Origin: Nematopogon swammerdamellus
Lineage: Eukaryota > Arthropoda > Insecta > Lepidoptera > Adelidae
Assembly: GCA_946902875.1 (NCBI GenBank)
Contig: OX336338.1
Coordinates: 11,461,971-11,525,970 of the forward strand
DNA: 64,000 nucleotides
Reading direction: 5' to 3'
The notes below the pieces were generated by a model. It had not been told where the DNA came from and ran no database searches. It saw only the letters and a program-made list of their open reading frames with translations. Both the position numbers and the translations under genes were made by a program. This document shows, piece after piece, positions 1 to 9,471 of the stretch (positions are counted from its first letter, which is position 1; every line of letters begins with the position of its first letter).

Positions 1-360
1 GCTAACGCAGTTAGAAAACATCGAGATAGATCTTCTGAACCGTAGTTTCGGAATAGATTCTATGAAGACGTAGTTCAACCAACGAAAAGAAGATGCTGTC
101 GAATTCTTTTGTCGGAGAGTGAGGATAGCGACTATGAAATGCATATAGAAAGACGGAAGAGAATGAAACACACTCTGGAAAGGAAAGAGGGATTGGCCAG
201 AAAAGTGAGAAGAACATGTCACCAATGTTATGCAAAGAACGTACCAATAATGGGTAGCAAACAGGCTAAAACCAAGTCGAAAAAAGTATCCACTTATTGC
301 CAAAGCAGCCCAACTAAACCATTCCTTTGTTTGCCTTGTTTTAACATGACTCACGGATAA
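1..360 (+). pseudogene. piggyBac-type transposase, C-terminal remnant
   Basis: The reading frame is open from base 1 except for a TAG at 43-45 and ends at TAA 358-360. The last 45 residues carry a cysteine-rich cluster (CHQC, then a lone Cys, then CLPC and a final His) after a basic segment, and an acidic serine-rich stretch comes before it. This is the layout of the C-terminal zinc-binding region of piggyBac-family transposases, which helps recognise the transposon ends. The catalytic core would lie to the left of the window and cannot be judged. The in-frame stop, unless it falls in an intron, says this copy is dead. A domesticated piggyBac-derived gene is possible but less likely. Confidence 0.6.
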
Positions 361-932
361 TTCTTTATTGTTTATGGTTAAACCCTTTGGGGTTAAGATG
401 ATTGATTATTTTAAATAATGAAGTGTCATAATGTTGTGATTGTTCAATTTCATAAATATTTTGTTTTGTTCAATTTCATAAATTATTTTCGTAATAAATA
501 ATGTCTTCTTATTTGGCAATGAAGAAAATTTTATGTTCATTTTTATTTTGACGAATATTTTCTTATTATTTTCTGGTTTTATTAATTCTATTAATACAAA
601 TATTATTTTCTACCTTATCGTTAAGAGCAGCCCTAGCATCGTTACAATTAACTTAATAAAAAACTACAAGTTTCTATTGGATTTGAAAACCACGCCGTCC
701 GCTTCGACTACAAGGCCATGCGGCTCACTTCCATATTGGCTTTGTAGCTGCGCTCTGTGGCTTGTAGGAAGCGTTTACGTAGGCCCTCTCACGCGGCTCA
801 CCGGTGACCCCCATGCCCTGTATGGTTCAGTAAGGAAAGGCTCACCGGTGAGCGGTGAGCCCCGTGGCCCAAACGGAAATACTGGATTTTTCATGTGGCG
901 TTGAACGTGTAAGATTGTAATTTCCTGTTTGC
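361..932. other. No gene; AT-rich flank with a GC-rich patch
   Basis: Positions 361-680 are AT-rich and show nothing recognisable apart from the expected 3' flank of the piggyBac relic. Positions 690-880 are GC-rich and repeat the palindromic word GGCTCACCGGTGAGC. An open frame runs through it but has no recognisable protein character. Confidence 0.4.
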
Positions 933-1172
933 GGTTTTACTCCGGTCCAAAGAATTTACAAACTCTTTGGTTGTACTTGGGTTGTACCTAGCTCCGCTTA
1001 TTTGTTGTTATATCCGCTATAGTAACACATATTCTGTGAAAATTTCAACGGGCTTCCTATTACGGTTCAAGAGATACAGCCCTCGGATAGACAAACGGAC
1101 GGACGGACAGACAGACTGCGGAGGCTTAGTAATAGGCTTCCGTACAGGGATACGGAAACCTAAAAATAAGGG
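933..1172 (+). repeat. Dispersed retroposon-like repeat, family T
   Basis: The segment shares a core (TTGTTGTTATATCCGC, then 'ACGGTTCAAGAGATACAGCC', then GGACAGACAGAC and a terminal GGCTTCCGTAC..GGATACGGAAAC) with 56452-56824, and its middle part with 33867-34062. A short trace is at 36714-36790. The inverted GTTTCCGTATC words near both ends of the 56.4-kb copy suggest a structured end. Confidence 0.55.
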
Positions 1173-1361
1173 GTGAAATAGGGGTGAAAGTTTTTGTATG
1201 GGGAATCCATGATTTCTCTAGGTAAGGATATGAAAATTTATTATCTAGTCTTTTGGCACAGATTACTCAATAGTTACTGCTTTTGGTAAGAAATAATGAA
1301 TAATGGTCAGGAAGAGGAAGGGGGAGAGAAAAGAAGGGGGAGTGGGTGGGAGGTACGTTTG

Positions 1362-1685
1362 TCAGCCTGGGTAGCTCAGTGGTGCAGGCAACCCTGGGCG
1401 CGGTCAACACTTGGATGGGTGACCGCTCGACCATTTGAGGCTGACCGTGGTTCGGATTCCACGTAAAACTGTAGCACCCTTCCCTTCTTACCTTACTAGG
1501 GTTGGTACCACCGCACTGAATAAAACGTATGTCGAAACGGCTATGTAAATCAAAGAGATTTGATGTAAATAGTTTTTTCGTTTTTTTTCGTCCAGTTCAG
1601 TATAGCCGGCACGACATGTCCGACATCACGGATGTTGTAGGTGATGTATCCAACCATGTCAGTTTCCATAAAAAAAAGAAGAAGA
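1362..1685 (+). mobile_element. SINE family S1, copy with tRNA/5S-rRNA-like head
   Basis: The head begins with a tRNA-like A box (GGTAGCTCAGTGG), continues into a stretch resembling the 3' half of 5S rRNA (GGGCGCGGTCAACACTTGG then ATGGGTGACCGC), then a B-box-like GTGGTTCGGATTCC. The body (GGTTGGTACCACCGCACTGA to GATGTTGTAGGTGATGTA) is shared with at least ten other copies in the window, and the element ends in an A-rich tail at 1668-1680. Transcription by RNA polymerase III is inferred from the boxes. Confidence 0.75.
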
Positions 1686-2060
1686 GGAGGAGAGGTATGG
1701 AGGGAGGAAGGGTTAGTGAATGAGGGTAGGTGTGGGGGAGGGAGGTAGTAGAGGGAACGAGGAGGAATGGATATCGAGGGAGTGAGAGGTTGAAAGGGGG
1801 AAGGGGCGGGGTAAGAGGGGGTTGCGGACAGGATGAGGGGTAGTAGGGGAGGAATGGAATGCGAGGGTGATGGGAAGGAGGGGGCGACATGAGGGGAGGA
1901 AGGGAAGTAGGGAGAGAGGGAGGGAATGGGCGAAAGGGAAGGTGGCAAAGAGGGGGTCCGTGAAGGGTGAGGGGAAGGAGGGGAGGAAGGCGGGATCGAG
2001 GAGAGAAGACCGGGAGAGAGGTGAGTGAGAGATGGGCGAGGAAGGAATCCCTTCCTTCCT
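1686..2060 (+). repeat. Long polypurine (GA-rich) tract
   Basis: About 370 bases on this strand are almost only G and A, with GGGAGGAAGG-like words repeated irregularly. The tract starts directly at the A tail of the preceding SINE. Open frames on the opposite strand are proline/serine artefacts of the CT-rich composition. Confidence 0.85.
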
Positions 2061-2334
2061 CCCGAAAAAGATAGAGAATATAAGAGAAGCGATGGTTTAT
2101 TATCAATTTTGCATTTAAATCAGATTTACTATTTTTTTATTTTATTCGTGTCGTGTCGTCGTCGGTAAAATCTACAATTTTACAATTTTATATAAAATAT
2201 CATTGACTTATATATTCTGTAAAGCTTATCACAAATACATTAAACCCACCCTCTTTTAATCTCTTTGGTATAACACCACCAGCAGCATCGTAGATGGAAA
2301 ATATAGCCCTGGACTCAACTTTTTTTAATTCGGT

Positions 2335-2612
2335 GCCTGGACTCCCTACTTCATACTCAAAGACATTTTGTTCATACTTCAACTATTACTAAAACGAGAC
2401 ACCGCGATTATGGTAGTGTGCGTATCGCGTGAATACAGAACCGACCGTCTCAAGAGATCGCATCGATATTGTGTCATCCTTTTTCCACGCGCAGTAACCC
2501 GTATCGCTTGCCTGCACGCTCCACGCAAACATTTGCGTGTTCCAAAACAAGCGAACGTCGCGCGTCGATCGATAAATTACCGCAACGGCTAAAAACTATG
2601 GAGGTGGCTTTT
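2335..2612 (+). repeat. Dispersed repeat D1 (inverted partner at 45883-46150)
   Basis: The segment is matched in reverse complement at 45883-46150 over about 250 bases, for example CGCTTGCCTGCACGCTCCAC against GTGGAGCGTGCAGGCAAGCG. No coding potential is seen and no terminal repeats are visible, so the class is unknown. Confidence 0.7.
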
Positions 2613-2685
2613 TACTTTCGAGCGACTGTAAGGAGAAAGGAAGTATTGTGATCGTCCAAAATGTCGAAGTTGAGAATGCGACTGA

Positions 2686-3014
2686 TTTTTTTTTTTTTTT
2701 ATTGAAACTGTCACGGTTGGCTACATCACCTACAACATCCGTGATGTCAGCCCATAACACCGGGTGAACTTGGTGCCACGTCAGTGCTTCCCTTCGGTCG
2801 TGCCGACTACACTGAACTGGACGGAAAACACAAACTATTTACATAGCCGTTTGGACCGACCTTTCATTCAGTGCGGTGGTACCAACCCGGGCGGGTTAAA
2901 CCCTACCACCTAGTAATATAAGAAGGGGGTCATATCCCTTAGTCGCCTTTTACGACATACACGGGGAGAGATGCAGTGGGGCTATTCTTTTAAAGTACCG
3001 GCCCCACACAGTAC
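2686..3014 (-). mobile_element. SINE family S1, head type I, antisense copy
   Basis: It starts with a T run (the antisense A tail), followed by the S1 3' end, the body and the head without the tRNA/5S module, ending at GTACCGGCCCCACAC. The type-I head has GTCGTAAAAGGCGACTAAGG in the sense direction. Confidence 0.75.
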
Positions 3015-3067
3015 AGATTTGGGCTATATATCTGTCAACGATCCCAAAAAAGTGGTTTTGAGAAACA

Positions 3068-3090
3068 TGTATGTGTGTGTGTGTGTGTGT
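3068..3090. repeat. (GT)n microsatellite
   Basis: Roughly ten uninterrupted GT dinucleotides. Confidence 0.95.
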
Positions 3091-3299
3091 CCGTCCAGCG
3101 ACCTTGTGCCTAAACTGCTCAACCGATTTCGTTCAAAATTCGTATTTAGTAGTTTGAAATGATAATCTAGGGGTACCTTTTTTAGTTTTTTTTAATTAAA
3201 AAAAATAAGGGTAGCTGTTATACAAATTATTTCGTTGAGGTCGATTTTCTTATAAATGGCTAACGATTTTTATTATTATTATTATATTTAATCCATCGT

Positions 3300-3370
3300 G
3301 TTTGTTTCCGTTTTCAAAGGTGGTGAGGTAAAAAATATAATTTTAAAGAAGGTATCTCCACTTTATCCTA
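3300..3370 (+). repeat. Dispersed repeat D2 (inverted partner at 43980-44050)
   Basis: The word GTTTTCAAAGGTGGTGA and the flanking GAAGGTATCTCCACTT recur in reverse complement near 44 kb. The match covers about 70 bases with a few differences. Confidence 0.6.
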
Positions 3371-3424
3371 ACCGCACGCGCGTATTTGAATTGCACGCAG
3401 GTTTGGTTGGTGGCTATTTTGGTA

Positions 3425-3700
3425 TTTGGCAACTAAAAATATAATAAGAAATAGGCATGCCATCTATAGACAAATAGGACAACTTAACTTTGGTCTGACA
3501 TCTATGATGCAGAAGCGGCGAAATTATACATTTTATCCGCCAAGCTCACGGACTGACAAAACATGAAAATATTTATTGGAAAAATTATGAAAACCTTAAA
3601 ATACACTATTTTGAAATTTCTACTTAATATAAAATAATCTTTAAATTTAACTATGCTGTTCCCACTTAGCATCGTTCTATAATTAGCAGATTTAAAAATA
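3425..3700 (+). repeat. Dispersed repeat D3 (inverted partner at 15948-16215)
   Basis: About 270 bases match the reverse complement of 15948-16215, including GGCATGCCATCTATAGACAA and ATGATGCAGAAGCGGCGAAA. The copy near 16 kb lies next to the first exon of hydroxyisourate hydrolase. Confidence 0.75.
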
Positions 3701-3849
3701 TAATAATTATTTAATTCAAATTCGATACTCCTGGCGCCATCTTAGGACATAATTGAAGACTAATTTCATGTTACCTTTAAAACATCGCTGACGGTACATC
3801 TGACTCCCCCTATAAAATCAATGCATAATGCGCACTTTTTAGTCAAGAA

Positions 3850-4813
3850 CACTGGCGGCTGGTCCTAAAGTGCGCTCGTGCGCCGCACTACCATACCACG
3901 AGAAGTCTTCACTTCACTCAAAATAAATAATATCTTACAATATACCTACATTAAAACCATAAAGATCGTACTCGAAATAAATACGAATGTGAATTCGACC
4001 TTATTTTATAGATCACAAGACACTTTTTTGCGAGTAAACGCGCGCCCCGTGCGGAATCGGAGAGCGCACGCGGGTCTCCCATGCTGAATGTATGGAGATC
4101 GGCAAAACACCGCTGGCGCGTGAGACAAAAGATACTTCATAGAAACAGTATGAGCCGAAATGGAGTTCTGCGTGCGGCGCACGAGCGCCAAACAAGGACG
4201 CTATATCGTGAATAGCCGCGCTTGCGACGCGTCGCGTCGCGAGCGATTCGTTTTGCACGAGTCCGTCTGTCTAGCTAGAGTCAGCGCGCTGTCATGTGAT
4301 GTCACATACCCGTTAGCGCGCGAATATTTAAAATGGGATATGGTTAGGTTTTGTGTTTTCTGTGTGATACTGTGAATTAAGTGGTGCCGATATTTGCCTA
4401 AGCGTTGGTTAAACGTAAGGCTTTACAATCAGGTGATCCCGGGTTCAATTCCTACTTTTCAAATGCTTTAATATTTTTTTTATATATATTTTTTTAAGTA
4501 TTTTGGGGCATTACTACTGTTTTCTTTTTTAAAGCTGCAGTAGTGTTGTGGTCTATGGATGTGTTCATAAAGGTACTAAAATTAGTTAAAAAAGTTGTTT
4601 GGATTTTTTTCTTGTTTTTTGCAACTCATTGAGTGTCTTGAGAATATTCATACTAGGTACGTACATAATTATTAAACGCAGGCATTTAAAAAAATCGGAA
4701 GTCCCGATCTTAAAATAACATGAGGGGAATGTGTTGGGTAATTTGGTATTTAAGTAGGTAGGTACTTAGCGACTTAGCGCACTACCGGTCACTGAAGTCA
4801 CCAGCCGCCACTG
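3850..4813. mobile_element. hAT-like non-autonomous element, copy 1
   Basis: This 964-bp element starts CACTGGCGGCTGG and ends CCAGCCGCCACTG. It is flanked by the perfect 8-bp direct repeat GTCAAGAA (3842-3849 and 4814-4821). CAGTGGCGG-type ends with 8-bp duplications are typical of the hAT superfamily. A second copy lies at 60897-61829 in the opposite orientation. Inside it, around 4400-4460, is a tRNA-like module with a good B box (GGGTTCAATTCC). No transposase reading frame is present. Confidence 0.85.
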
Positions 4814-4915
4814 GTCAAGAAATGTAAGAACCCCGCTGGGTTCCAGCAGCAAATAATTTTTATTCACCCTTAGGCCCTTAGCAAGCAGGCGAGCACGAAG
4901 ACGTAACTCATAAGC

Positions 4916-5618
4916 AGACATCGGAATCCGCGGGGCACGAATACGACCTTGTTAGGGATTGACTACGGCGATCAATAAACAATCGACACTGTTATCGATA
5001 CTCATATTCATTTGTTTATTGTATTTTATTCATGTCATATTTCAGACCTGAATACTTATATACCTACAGTACTTATATAAAGATGTATACTTTATGTTAA
5101 CGATTAAGTAAATATAATACATATTTATATAAGGTCTTTCAAAATTAGTTCATAGTACGCTAAGGGGGGGTTCTGTATCATAAAGGGAGTAAAACCTATA
5201 TAAAAATTTTTGGACCTTGGGCTTTTTTTAAGTAAAAAATTTTTTTATGGTAGGTATTTAATTAAAAAAATAGGTGGTTGATTTTTATAACCTAATCGAT
5301 TCAGTTTCATAACAGTAACAAAAAAGTCTTCATGACCATTATGATGTAACACGTGTAAGTTGGTAAAAAAAATTAAATTCTTTCTATTCCATACTAATAA
5401 AACTAATATTGTGGTTTGAACAGATTTGTATTGTACCTACAAAGTTAATACAACATTTGTTTATTATATCTTATTTTCTATAGAAATACTCTTAGTTTCA
5501 ATAATCGACATTATTTCATATTATTCTAAAATAACGATCGATTTTCGATATTTGTGGATACATTGTCCCATCACTAAACAACCTTGAATCATTCGTGCCC
5601 CGCGGATTCCGATGTATG
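4916..5618. mobile_element. Mutator-like non-autonomous element
   Basis: The element is 703 bp with inverted ends sharing ACATCGGAATCCGCGGGGCA, flanked by the perfect 9-bp repeat CTCATAAGC at 4907-4915 and 5619-5627. A 9-bp duplication fits Mutator-like elements best, though other superfamilies are not excluded. The interior is AT-rich and non-coding. Confidence 0.75.
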
Positions 5619-5924
5619 CTCATAAGCCACGCCCACCCTTGAAGTAAATATTTTCAAGTTGTTTTTATGCATTCCGTCAGCTGTCGCCTGTGGCTGTCCC
5701 CATTTTAAATAAACTGTAGCTAGTAATAAAATTTAAACCAACTTGTCTGTTGTCATCATTATCTATCATTGGCAGTGATCATTACAAATGTTTACAAACA
5801 TTATAGGTCCCCGCACACGAGTTGATAGAGCTCCGTGAAATGGTGCCATTATTTCACGCAGGTGCAGGGTTGGATTTGAACTCACTGACAATAAATTATT
5901 TTTATTTACAAAATGTTTGTGTGA

Positions 5925-6011
5925 TGAATTTTTATATATTAATATTATTTATAAAATTACACAATTATTAATTGTGTAATTTTATAAATAATATTAATAT
6001 ATAAAAATTCA
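5925..6011. repeat. Perfect 87-bp palindrome
   Basis: Two 43-base arms of AT-rich sequence flank a single central base with no mismatch. It would form a cruciform or long hairpin. It may be the collapsed remains of a foldback element. Confidence 0.9.
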
Positions 6012-6128
6012 TTTGAACTCACTAAAATTATCTTATTCAACGTTGAAAAGGATCATATTTAACCGTAAATACATATAATACGAATAAAGTAAGTCTTTAT
6101 CATTCTATACACATATAAAAGTGACTAC

Positions 6129-6338
6129 GTGGTTGACATAACGACAGAACTGTTTGTTATTCGCGTTAGTGATGACCGCTCAGATAGTGACGATAGTCAA
6201 GATGAAGACGAAGATTGCGAAGTCTCCGACGATGATGAGGTGCCTTCTACGAGTGCCTCCATCATCCAATTGCAACCATCTTCTTCCATAACTCTATCGA
6301 ACGACAACTTAAGTAGGTATGTATTAAATAATTCATAA
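6129..6338 (+). CDS. Acidic Asp/Ser-rich short reading frame, doubtful
   Basis: The 69-residue frame has a run of Asp, Glu and Ser (residues 12-42) and then a Ser-rich tail. An AG|GTATGT donor-like site lies inside it near 6317. Such acidic leaders occur at the N termini of several transposase families, so this could be an exon of a lost transposon. No homologue is recognised. Confidence 0.15.
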   Translation: MVDITTELFVIRVSDDRSDSDDSQDEDEDCEVSDDDEVPSTSASIIQLQPSSSITLSNDNLSRYVLNNS

Positions 6339-6880
6339 TATTAATAATTAACTAGTGTTCTTCATTTTTTTGTAACATATTATCTTGCAAATTATTTTAA
6401 AAAAGTTGCAAAGTACGACCGGTGTAAATATAGTACAAATATGATAATTATCGTACGAAATCTAAGCCTGCACATTTTTCGGTACGTGAGAGACTTACAT
6501 AACCAATGATGGTCAGCGCTGGCCGCCTCTCTCGTCGCACCTCCCTCTCTCCGCCAAACAGACCCAAAAAGTGAGTTCTGCGCATACCCCCACCATTTTC
6601 GCAGAGTGCTATTAACTCGTGCCGGCACCTATAGTCAGTTGTTGATAGGAGGACCATAAATAGTAATATTATTTATATTATAATGATAGTACGATAAGTA
6701 AAAGCACATTATTATGGCTATATATTAGCTAAGAAAGCCTTTACAGGCTGCCTCATACAAATGCTTTACAAGCACCAAGTAAAAATAATTCTTCCAACAC
6801 CACATATTTTGTTACTCTAGGTAGAATGACACAGCACAGTAAGCGTCCATTGAGGGGTTGTGTGCCTTGGCCTGTAGGGA

Positions 6881-7358
6881 TCACGACACGACTCCCTGCA
6901 GGTAGTGGTATCTGTTGCGGCGGCGGTCCTGAAGCTGTCCCACCCTCAGCGCCAAATCTGACTCGCGACATGCGCCGCAGAAGCGACTGGTGAGCGCGTG
7001 GAATGGGCTTCGGTAATATACGTCCGAGTGCTTCGTCGCTCGGTTTTGGCGATGGCAGCGGACGTGCAGGTATATCTCGAGGAGAATCAGGAGCACAGTT
7101 ACCACAGATGGGAATATCATGGAGGTGGGGATGAGGAGGAGGCGCGGGCTGGCGCCGGAGAAGGTGTGGGGCTGCAGGGGGGGAGAGACAGGGGGCGGCT
7201 GCAGGGGGGGAGCGACAGGGGGGCGCGGCGGCGGCTGCGTACAAGCTCCCCCCTCCTGCCGCTCCCCCGTCTCCCGGTTGACCATGTGCACAATGCTCTC
7301 GCCCGTCTCTGCATCGCGCCGCACAACCCGCCGCTCCTCCTCCTCCAAACTCAACATC
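6881..7358 (-). CDS. Candidate 3'-terminal exon, proline-rich membrane protein of unknown function
   Basis: This GC-rich block stands out from AT-rich surroundings as the true exons here do. A possible splice acceptor (GAGCAG) directly precedes 7358. The frame begins with a Glu/Arg-rich segment (about residues 1-37), then a proline-rich stretch (38-66), a hydrophobic span of about 20 residues (70-95) that could cross a membrane, and a basic tail ending at 6881. A second minus-strand frame is open over the same bases to 6753 and reads as a Pro-rich soluble tail. A frameshift or alternative splicing could join the two, and I cannot decide between them. No upstream exons were found. The family is not recognised. 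Confidence 0.35.
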
Positions 7359-7419
7359 CTGCTCGCAGTGCAAGCAAGCCAACCTCCTCACTACTCACCT
7401 GCAATCAAATTATATAGTA

Positions 7420-8180
7420 TCGCAATGCTGTTTCAAAATGTTCTTGTTGAAAATGTTCCCAATGCCCACTTTATAACCTAAAATATAAAAACCTATGTGA
7501 GTACAATGCACAAAACTATACGTGAACGTGATATTAGGACAATGTAATAAGTAGTGAATAGTAGAAAATTTACTGTACGTAAGTACCTACCTAGTTATTC
7601 CAATTTAAAAACGCAAATAAACCAACATCCGTTTGTGTAACACGACCAATATTCTTTTTGGATCACAATAAAATCAGATTAATCAGACCCGGCTTGGACC
7701 ATAGAGTAGCTTGGAGGAAAGGAAATAGTATATTTCCTCCAAGTAGATTATATTGTATTCACATACTTTATAGACTTTTTTGCCTTGCCTTGACCAATGC
7801 CAGCCACACACACACACACACACACAGTAGCACAGATTACCAATATCTATGTCTCACAATCACAACACAACACAACACACAGTAGTATTGTATTCTTTGC
7901 ACACACTCAGCCAGAAACAGAAGGAACTTTTTTTTCTTCGATGCAAGTGGCCTCTTGACTTGACCTTTCAGTTGAGGTTCATCTGCCAGTGTCAAGTTGT
8001 GTAAAATCAGCACAGACCACAGACTAGGGAAAAACAGACTAAAAAGATCGACGGCGGCGCCTACGTATACTCAGCTATCTACAAAAACACAACTTTACGG
8101 GAGGTTTGAACGAAACATTCATATTTTTTGTTATATATAAGACACGTACAGTTACCAAATTTTGAATACATGCTTATGTA
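7420..8180. other. Non-coding stretch with (CA)n
   Basis: The stretch is AT-rich, with a (CA)n microsatellite at 7804-7826 and CAACACAACACA repeats around 7862-7880. I see no gene or element boundary. Confidence 0.5.
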
Positions 8181-8927
8181 AGGTGTTTCGTTATTCATGT
8201 CAAATGTTTCGGGAGGGTTAAATACACATTCAAATAAACACGTTACGCAAAAAAATAATTACATGTTTTTAGCATTACTTTTCGTGAAATTTAACAAAAC
8301 ATGTTTGCTACGTTACCTAAACATTAAAAGGATCAACCTGTGTGTAACAGTAGGTAACTTACATTGTACGGGGTCAATGACCGTACTATGTTCAAACGCA
8401 GAACAGCTGTTTGTAGTAAGTAAGTCACAAGGTCTCTAGACCTGTGAATAACAGTAGGTAACTTGCATTGTACGGGGTCAATGACCGTACTTTGTTCAAA
8501 CGCAGAACAGCTATTTGTTGTAAGTAAGTCACAAGCTCACTATACCTGTGTGTAACAGTAGGTAACTTGCATTGTGCGGGGTCAATGACCGTACTATGTT
8601 CAACCGCAGAACAGCTGTTTGTTGTAAGTAAGTCACAAGGTCACTTTAGTGACTTTTGTCAGCGCGCCAGCGCACCGCCGCTCTATAACTAGCTACCTAC
8701 GAGTGCGGTGTGTGTGCCTACGTTTCGTGTTTGGCAAGGGATAGACCCTTGCCAAACACGAAAATTAGACACACATGTGTAGCATGATTGATTTTTACAG
8801 CTATTTGATTTTATTTTGTTGTTAGGAAAAAATGCTCCTTTATATATGTTTTTTTTACGTACGAAAGTGTTTATTTGAGTGCGTATGTAACCCTTTCGAA
8901 ACATTTGACATGAATAACGAAGCACCT
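8181..8927. mobile_element. TIR element (TA target), 747 bp, with internal tandem repeats
   Basis: Inverted ends of about 75 bp begin AGGTG and share 'TTCGTTATTCATGTCAAATG'. They are flanked by TA on both sides (8179-8180 and 8928-8929), as for Tc1/mariner-type insertions. The interior has three tandem units (8333-8660) and a tight hairpin (CGTGTTTGGCAAGGG with its complement) at 8727-8761. There is no transposase frame. Confidence 0.75.
8333..8660 (+). repeat. Three tandem units of about 107-115 bp
   Basis: Each unit contains AACAGTAGGTAACTT, a self-complementary GGGGTCAATGACCGTAC, and AGAACAGCT followed by AAGTAAGTCACAAG. The units differ by a few substitutions and small gaps. They lie wholly inside the 8181-8927 element. 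Confidence 0.85.
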
Positions 8928-9471
8928 TATATAGGGATATACTTGGACGGTATAAAGTTGATTTTTCGAAATTCTTAATACTTTTCGATAATTTGTAGAT
9001 AGCCCTGTATACGTGGGAATTTGTCATATTACAATTGGCTATCTACCACATAGCTGGGTATACGCGGGATTTTGTCGTATCTATATGAATTCTTTATAGT
9101 TCTGTTCAAATTCCACTAACTCTTTAGCTCTTCATCCTTTCATTTTTTAGATATGTTAAGTACCTATATGCAGCTTTATCCGAAAATAATGCGATCTAAG
9201 ACGTTAGATGTCGCGGTCTGTGATTCTATCGTCCAACGTAGACTCGGCCATCCATGTTACTAACATAGCCGCTGACCTATTACAGCGGCCGTTCTGAAAT
9301 TTTTTGTGTATATAGCTGTTTATACGTCTAGAAAATACCTTTAAATTTACTAATTCCGCTACAACTCTTTAACATAATCATAAATCTTGAATTCTAGTTG
9401 ATCTATGCAAAAAAGTCAAAATAGCTAAAGTTGTCAGATAGCCGATTATACGTCGGGCGCCGCCGCCGCCG
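8928..9471. other. No gene seen
   Basis: Sequence with two GATAGCC-type words before TATAC-rich patches. It ends in a (GCC)n run at 9460-9471 next to the following element. No coding frame or clear repeat was found. Confidence 0.4.

Noticed and set aside
1390..1430. 5S rRNA gene
   Set aside because: Only the 3'-half promoter part is present, fused to tRNA-like and SINE sequence.
1550..2106. Long Pro/Ser-rich reading frames on the minus strand
   Set aside because: They are translations of the CT-rich complement of a polypurine tract and part of a SINE; no splice sites or domains.
8333..8660. Three regularly spaced repeats as a CRISPR array
   Set aside because: Units are about 110 bp with no distinct spacers, inside a eukaryotic TIR element.
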